Below, piece by piece: positions 60,436 to 64,000 of a stretch of DNA of 64,000 nt. A program made the position numbers and the translations under genes. The notes under the pieces were generated by a model. That model worked only from the letters and a program-made list of their open reading frames with translations, had not been told where the DNA came from and ran no database searches. Where the stretch lies: contig NC_026507.1 of the NCBI RefSeq assembly GCF_000182925.2, positions 2,542,001 through 2,606,000 of the forward strand, given 5' to 3'. Numbering within the stretch: position 1 is the stretch's first letter; every line of letters starts with the position of its first letter. This stretch comes from Neurospora crassa OR74A (Eukaryota > Ascomycota > Sordariomycetes > Sordariales > Sordariaceae).

Positions 60436-62318
60436 GGCTCAGGTCTTGTCGGGCGTGCTCTTGTTGATCAATCTTGTAGGCCTGGAGAACCAAGCACATG
60501 CTACTATGGCACCGCTCCAAGCCCGTTAGCGACCGAGACGGGACAGGAGAGGACGCTTACGTTGACTGTGTGCGTCGGTGGTTGACGGAAAACAATGGTC
60601 AGGGAAGGCCGAGGGGGTTTTAAACAGCGTACCTCTAGTAAGTGGCTATATGTCATAGATAGGCGCTGTCGTGCTAGTCCAACCTGTCACCAACTCGGTC
60701 CGACATACGATCTATGCTTCTGGCTCTGTCGTATGTATCGTGTACGCCCTCGACCGCCTAGCACGCGAAGCTGGATGAGGCTGAATGGTGTTGCGGCGCC
60801 GGATGGAGCCTTGGAGCCTCTAGGTAGGTAAACTGGCAATATGAAAATGTGAAAAACAAGACGCGAAGTGGTTATTCTGATGCAGATCCAATGCACGGTT
60901 ATAAGGTGATGTGAATGCGGCGATCTGCAAACGCTTTCCCAAACTCTGGCCTCGATGGGACATGGGATGCGGGATGTCGATGATTGAGAGGTTCGTCAGG
61001 CTGCTTGGTGGTGGTGACTGAAGCGCAGCCTGAACAGCTTGTCCTGCCTGGTAGACGTATGGTGTAGCCAATTTAGTACCTGTACCTACCCGAGCTACCG
61101 AAGCGCCAGTCTTTCTTGCCGTCCAACCAACCTGTCTGCAAAGACTAGTACTAGCAGTACTACCGGCCTTCCAACGTGCTCGAAACCTAACGGGTCACAT
61201 ACGCCCGCTGATAAGAACTGATGAGAAAAGTGGTGGCAGTGACGTCGTCGTTTAGGCCGTACACTGGAAGCTCTTGGTCGTGCTGTTTACCTTGAGCGGG
61301 CACGTGGGTAAATGTCAATTTCAGCTATGTATTAGAAGACTAGGTAGCTTATCAGTTTGGTTCTTGTAACAGGGTAGAACTTAGTCTCTCAAAACAGGCG
61401 TTCTCAAAAGAGAAGATTAGAAAAAAGAAGAAGGAAAGAGAGAAGGGGGGGGGGGGGGGGGGGAGGGCAGAGCCAAGCTTCAATGTGGGTCTGTAGAAGT
61501 ACTGCGTAAGTAGCCCAGGTAGGCAGGCTGAGTGAATGAGACTACCAGAATCGAGTTTCTATTTGCCTCTTGCCCCGGCCACAAGACTGCTTGGTTACCA
61601 TCCAACTGCTTCTATAACGTGACGGTCATGTTTTCCACTGGCCATGTCTCTATTCTCGACGTCTCTACCTTATTGGGCTATTCCATTCTTTTTTGTTTAC
61701 GTATATGCCGAAGAGACACATGTGATTGTCTCTTGTTACACCTCCCGAATGTTTACTGCTTCGTGTCACCTTCATATTCTCTTACCTCGTCATTGTGCTG
61801 CTCCAAGCATCCCGGTCTTCCATCATCCACACCTTCATTCAAGCTCCCGTTCCGTTAATCTGGACTTCTGGACTTGTTTGTCAACAACCTTTGTACACAG
61901 TTCATATGGCAGGTCAGGTGCTAACTACATCCTTCCGTCCGGTGGGTCGAAACCAATCACAAGGACACCCCCGGAAAGCTCAGGTCCCAGAGTGTCGTTT
62001 ATAGTTTGATTCACAGTCAGACCAGACGTAGTGATATCTCTTGAATGGCCTTGCTCTAGGACGTACGTGCAAAACTGCCTGCTCAAGGAAAGTACAGGTA
62101 TGCATAGCCCGAATACCGATTTTTCTTACAATTTTTTTAGAGTAGAGAAAAAAATATATATATACTGAACAAAGCGTGGCTTTGTCTTTAATCCAGACTT
62201 GTGGGCCATTGTAGCCCGTGTAGCCCATCTACCATATCTCGTCGCTCGCCTGTGACCATCCCCTCCTTTTATAAAAGTTCCATGTGCAATACGTTTCCCT
62301 CATTCGAAAGCGTCACAA
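60436..62318. other. Intergenic region upstream of VAC14
   Basis: 1.9 kb between the VAC14 start and the delta-8 desaturase stop (both minus strand). It contains a run of 19 G at 61445-61463. ORFs at 61532-62009 on the plus strand are C/T-rich and overlap in two frames, without family resemblance. No gene was recognised. Confidence 0.5.
61445..61463. repeat. G19 homopolymer
   Basis: Uninterrupted run of 19 G in purine-rich intergenic DNA. Confidence 0.9.
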
Positions 62319-63936
62319 TCAGTGAGCATGAGAATGTCCGATGCTGCCATCAACAATAGTCTGCTGGCACTTCCTCAAGATAGCTGCCTGCCTAGCTACA
62401 TCAGCTAGCCTCCCGATGACGTGTTTGTTGCCTTCCACAAATCCGTACAGCGCATAAGGGATCCCAACATCGTTACAGAAGTCTTGGACTAGCTTCTGCG
62501 TCTTACGAAGGTTATGTCTAGGAATGCGCGGGTACAAGTGGTGAATGGCCTGGAACTGGAGGCCGCCGTGGAAAAAGTCAAGCCACTCGGGGCAGTCGAC
62601 GTCCATGGTGGTGCGCAGCATGCGCTGCGGGAAGGACTCATGAGGGCCCAGATCAGACGTGGACATGGCGAAGTGTGACAGAGTGATCTGCACGTGCAAC
62701 GGGCTGGTGACCGCGTGGGAGATCATGAAAAAAACAAAGCGGTTCCAGTTGCCATCGATTGCCTTGTACATGATCCCATAACCGAACCAGCACCAGAAGA
62801 AGACCTGACCGACAAGCTCGAGATGCCGGTGCCACCAGGCAGGACCGTGCTTGGGTGCCTGGCCCTTGAGTAAGTACTCCCACGAGAGACGGTAGAGGTT
62901 CAGGCGGGCGAACATCATGATGATGTAGTAGAGGTAGTGCTGGAGGGAGACGAAGAATTTGGCAAAGATGTCGTACTCCATGACACGGTCATAGTATGTG
63001 GACCGCAGATTAGTGAAGAAACGATGGGAAATGGCGAAGAAGGGGAGGTGTTCTATGTCCGGATCGTGCTCAGGGCTGTTGGTGATGATATGGTGAACGT
63101 TGTGGTTGCGCTTCCACCAACCTAGACTGAGACCACCGATGAAGTCGGCAATGATGATGCCGATGACAGTATCGACATGGAAATGGTGCGTGATGCCCAT
63201 GTGTCCGGCGTCATGGGCAGTGAAGACTAGCTGGTGCCAGAAAGAGCCGAGACAGAACGCACTAGGAACGTACCAACCCCATTTTAGGAACAGAAGACAC
63301 CCGCAGAAGAGGAGAGTATAGCGGAATCCTTCGATGGCGTAAGCAACATAGTTGCAGTCATAGAGTCCCTCCGCCTTGATGCGCTCGTTGAGTTCACGAT
63401 ACTTTCGGATGACGGTGTCTTGCGTTCCCTCATCGAGCGGAGGGTACTTGTCGAGATCGAGCCTGATCTCTTGCCTTGTTAGAGCGTCGAGATGGGCCAT
63501 GCCATCCCTAGGGCCACCATCGGCGCCCTTGGCACTGGCCTTCTCATCCTCAATGGAGGAAATCGAGGTGAAGGAATCGGATCGGCTTACAGCCGACTTT
63601 GACCGGGCGTTAGAACGGGCGCGGAGTTGGTTCAATTCCGGCGCCGATTCTCCATCATCAAAGACCGGGGAAGGGGCGGGCGAAGGGGTCCGTGAGCTCT
63701 CGGATTCAGTAGAGGCAGCCTGACTCGCAAATGATGACGATCCGAAGCTAGTATCCTCATCGTAGTTCGCAGCTCTGGCCCTGATTTCTGGGGACTCCTC
63801 CTCCCATTCTTCACCTTCTTCTCCTCTTGGCCTGAACTTGCCTCCTTGTATCGGCGGCAAGAAATTCTTCCATCTCCCTGATATCCTACCCACTCTGTAC
63901 CTGTTCATCTGAGCTCTTGCTTCTGGGGAATGTAAC
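62319..63936 (-). CDS. Delta-8 sphingolipid desaturase, 5' end outside window
   Basis: Front-end fatty-acid desaturase that places the delta-8 double bond in the sphingoid base of glucosylceramides in the ER. The visible exon encodes 538 residues and starts at a likely acceptor (CACTACAG) at 63937. The encoded N-terminus LHSPEARAQMNRYRVGRI matches the end of a cytochrome b5 domain, so the HPGG-bearing heme exon must lie past the right edge. A Ser/Glu-rich linker of about 130 residues follows. The membrane desaturase domain has its three histidine boxes: HDAGH, HNVHH and QAIHH, the last with the Gln typical of b5-fusion desaturases. The first in-frame ATG (63908) is probably internal. Identity as delta-8 rather than another front-end desaturase rests on overall similarity. 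Confidence 0.9.
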
Positions 63937-64000
63937 CTGTAGTGATTCCAAAAAAAAGTACACGCTATGAAGTCAGCATCTCCTTCTTCACCGGGGTCCG
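63937..64000 (-). other. Probable intron of the delta-8 desaturase gene
   Basis: Sequence upstream of the acceptor at 63937 includes a T-run and a TGACT/CACTAC-like branch region. Its donor lies beyond the window. The frame happens to stay open through it, so retention as coding sequence cannot be fully ruled out. Confidence 0.5.

Noticed and set aside
1-64000. LTR retroelements, virus-derived genes, CRISPR arrays, rRNA and toxin genes
   Set aside because: No long direct terminal repeats, reverse transcriptase or capsid signatures, spacer arrays or rRNA blocks were seen on either strand.

Overview
The window is nuclear DNA of a filamentous ascomycete (Pezizomycotina, most likely a Sordariomycete). 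The genes carry short GT-AG introns of roughly 50-110 nt, several with recognisable CTAAC-type branch points. The gene set is fungal: Atg9, Ldb17, Skn7, Lro1, a Whi5/Nrm1-type repressor, and a sphingolipid delta-8 desaturase with serine/acid-rich linkers. The one long transposon copy is AT-saturated in the way expected of repeat-induced point mutation (RIP). The species cannot be fixed from the sequence alone. I see no gene cluster, prophage, CRISPR array or toxin locus.

Layout, left to right: an ER-lumen TPR/J-domain co-chaperone (+, 298-1930); mitoferrin Mrs3/4 (-, 3175-4536); ATG9 (-, 6651-9516); a 257-bp non-autonomous transposon (10322-10578); COG6 (+, 11270-13482); an MIT-AAA ATPase of the Sap1/spastin group (+, 14796-17577); mitoribosomal uS17m (-, 18345-18946); LDB17/SPIN90 (-, 20282-22164); NAA30/MAK3 (-, 23523-24271); LRO1 (+, 25091-27067); an HExxH metallopeptidase with a jacalin-like tail (+, 28003-30597); eIF2B-epsilon GCD6 (-, 31447-33771); a degraded 2.4-kb Tc1/mariner transposon (34391-36786); SKN7 (-, 39620-42062); a gene-free stretch of 4.9 kb; a Whi5/Nrm1-family repressor (+, 46938-48216); a pericentrin-type spindle-pole-body protein Pcp1 (-, 49986-54563); a probable augmin subunit HAUS1 (+, 55563-56633); VAC14 (-, 57045-60435); and a delta-8 sphingolipid desaturase (-, 62319 to beyond the right edge).

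Most are single-copy housekeeping genes without operon logic. Several share a process: Atg9, Cog6, Ldb17 and Vac14 act in membrane traffic, and Lro1 and the delta-8 desaturase in lipid metabolism. Pcp1 and the probable HAUS1 both act in microtubule nucleation and are divergently transcribed from a shared 999-bp region. Splice junctions were assembled by hand from donor/acceptor signals, reading-frame phase and family similarity. Every assembled CDS length is a multiple of three, except the desaturase, which runs off the window.

The most notable non-genic signals are: (i) a matched pair of related transposons, one long and AT-decayed and one short and apparently unmutated; (ii) a strong excess of the palindrome AGGTACCT, confined to non-coding DNA; (iii) very small internal coding exons in SKN7 (17 nt) and mitoferrin (23 nt); (iv) an AT-rich patch that begins inside the last codons of LRO1. 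I found no clearly new biological system.
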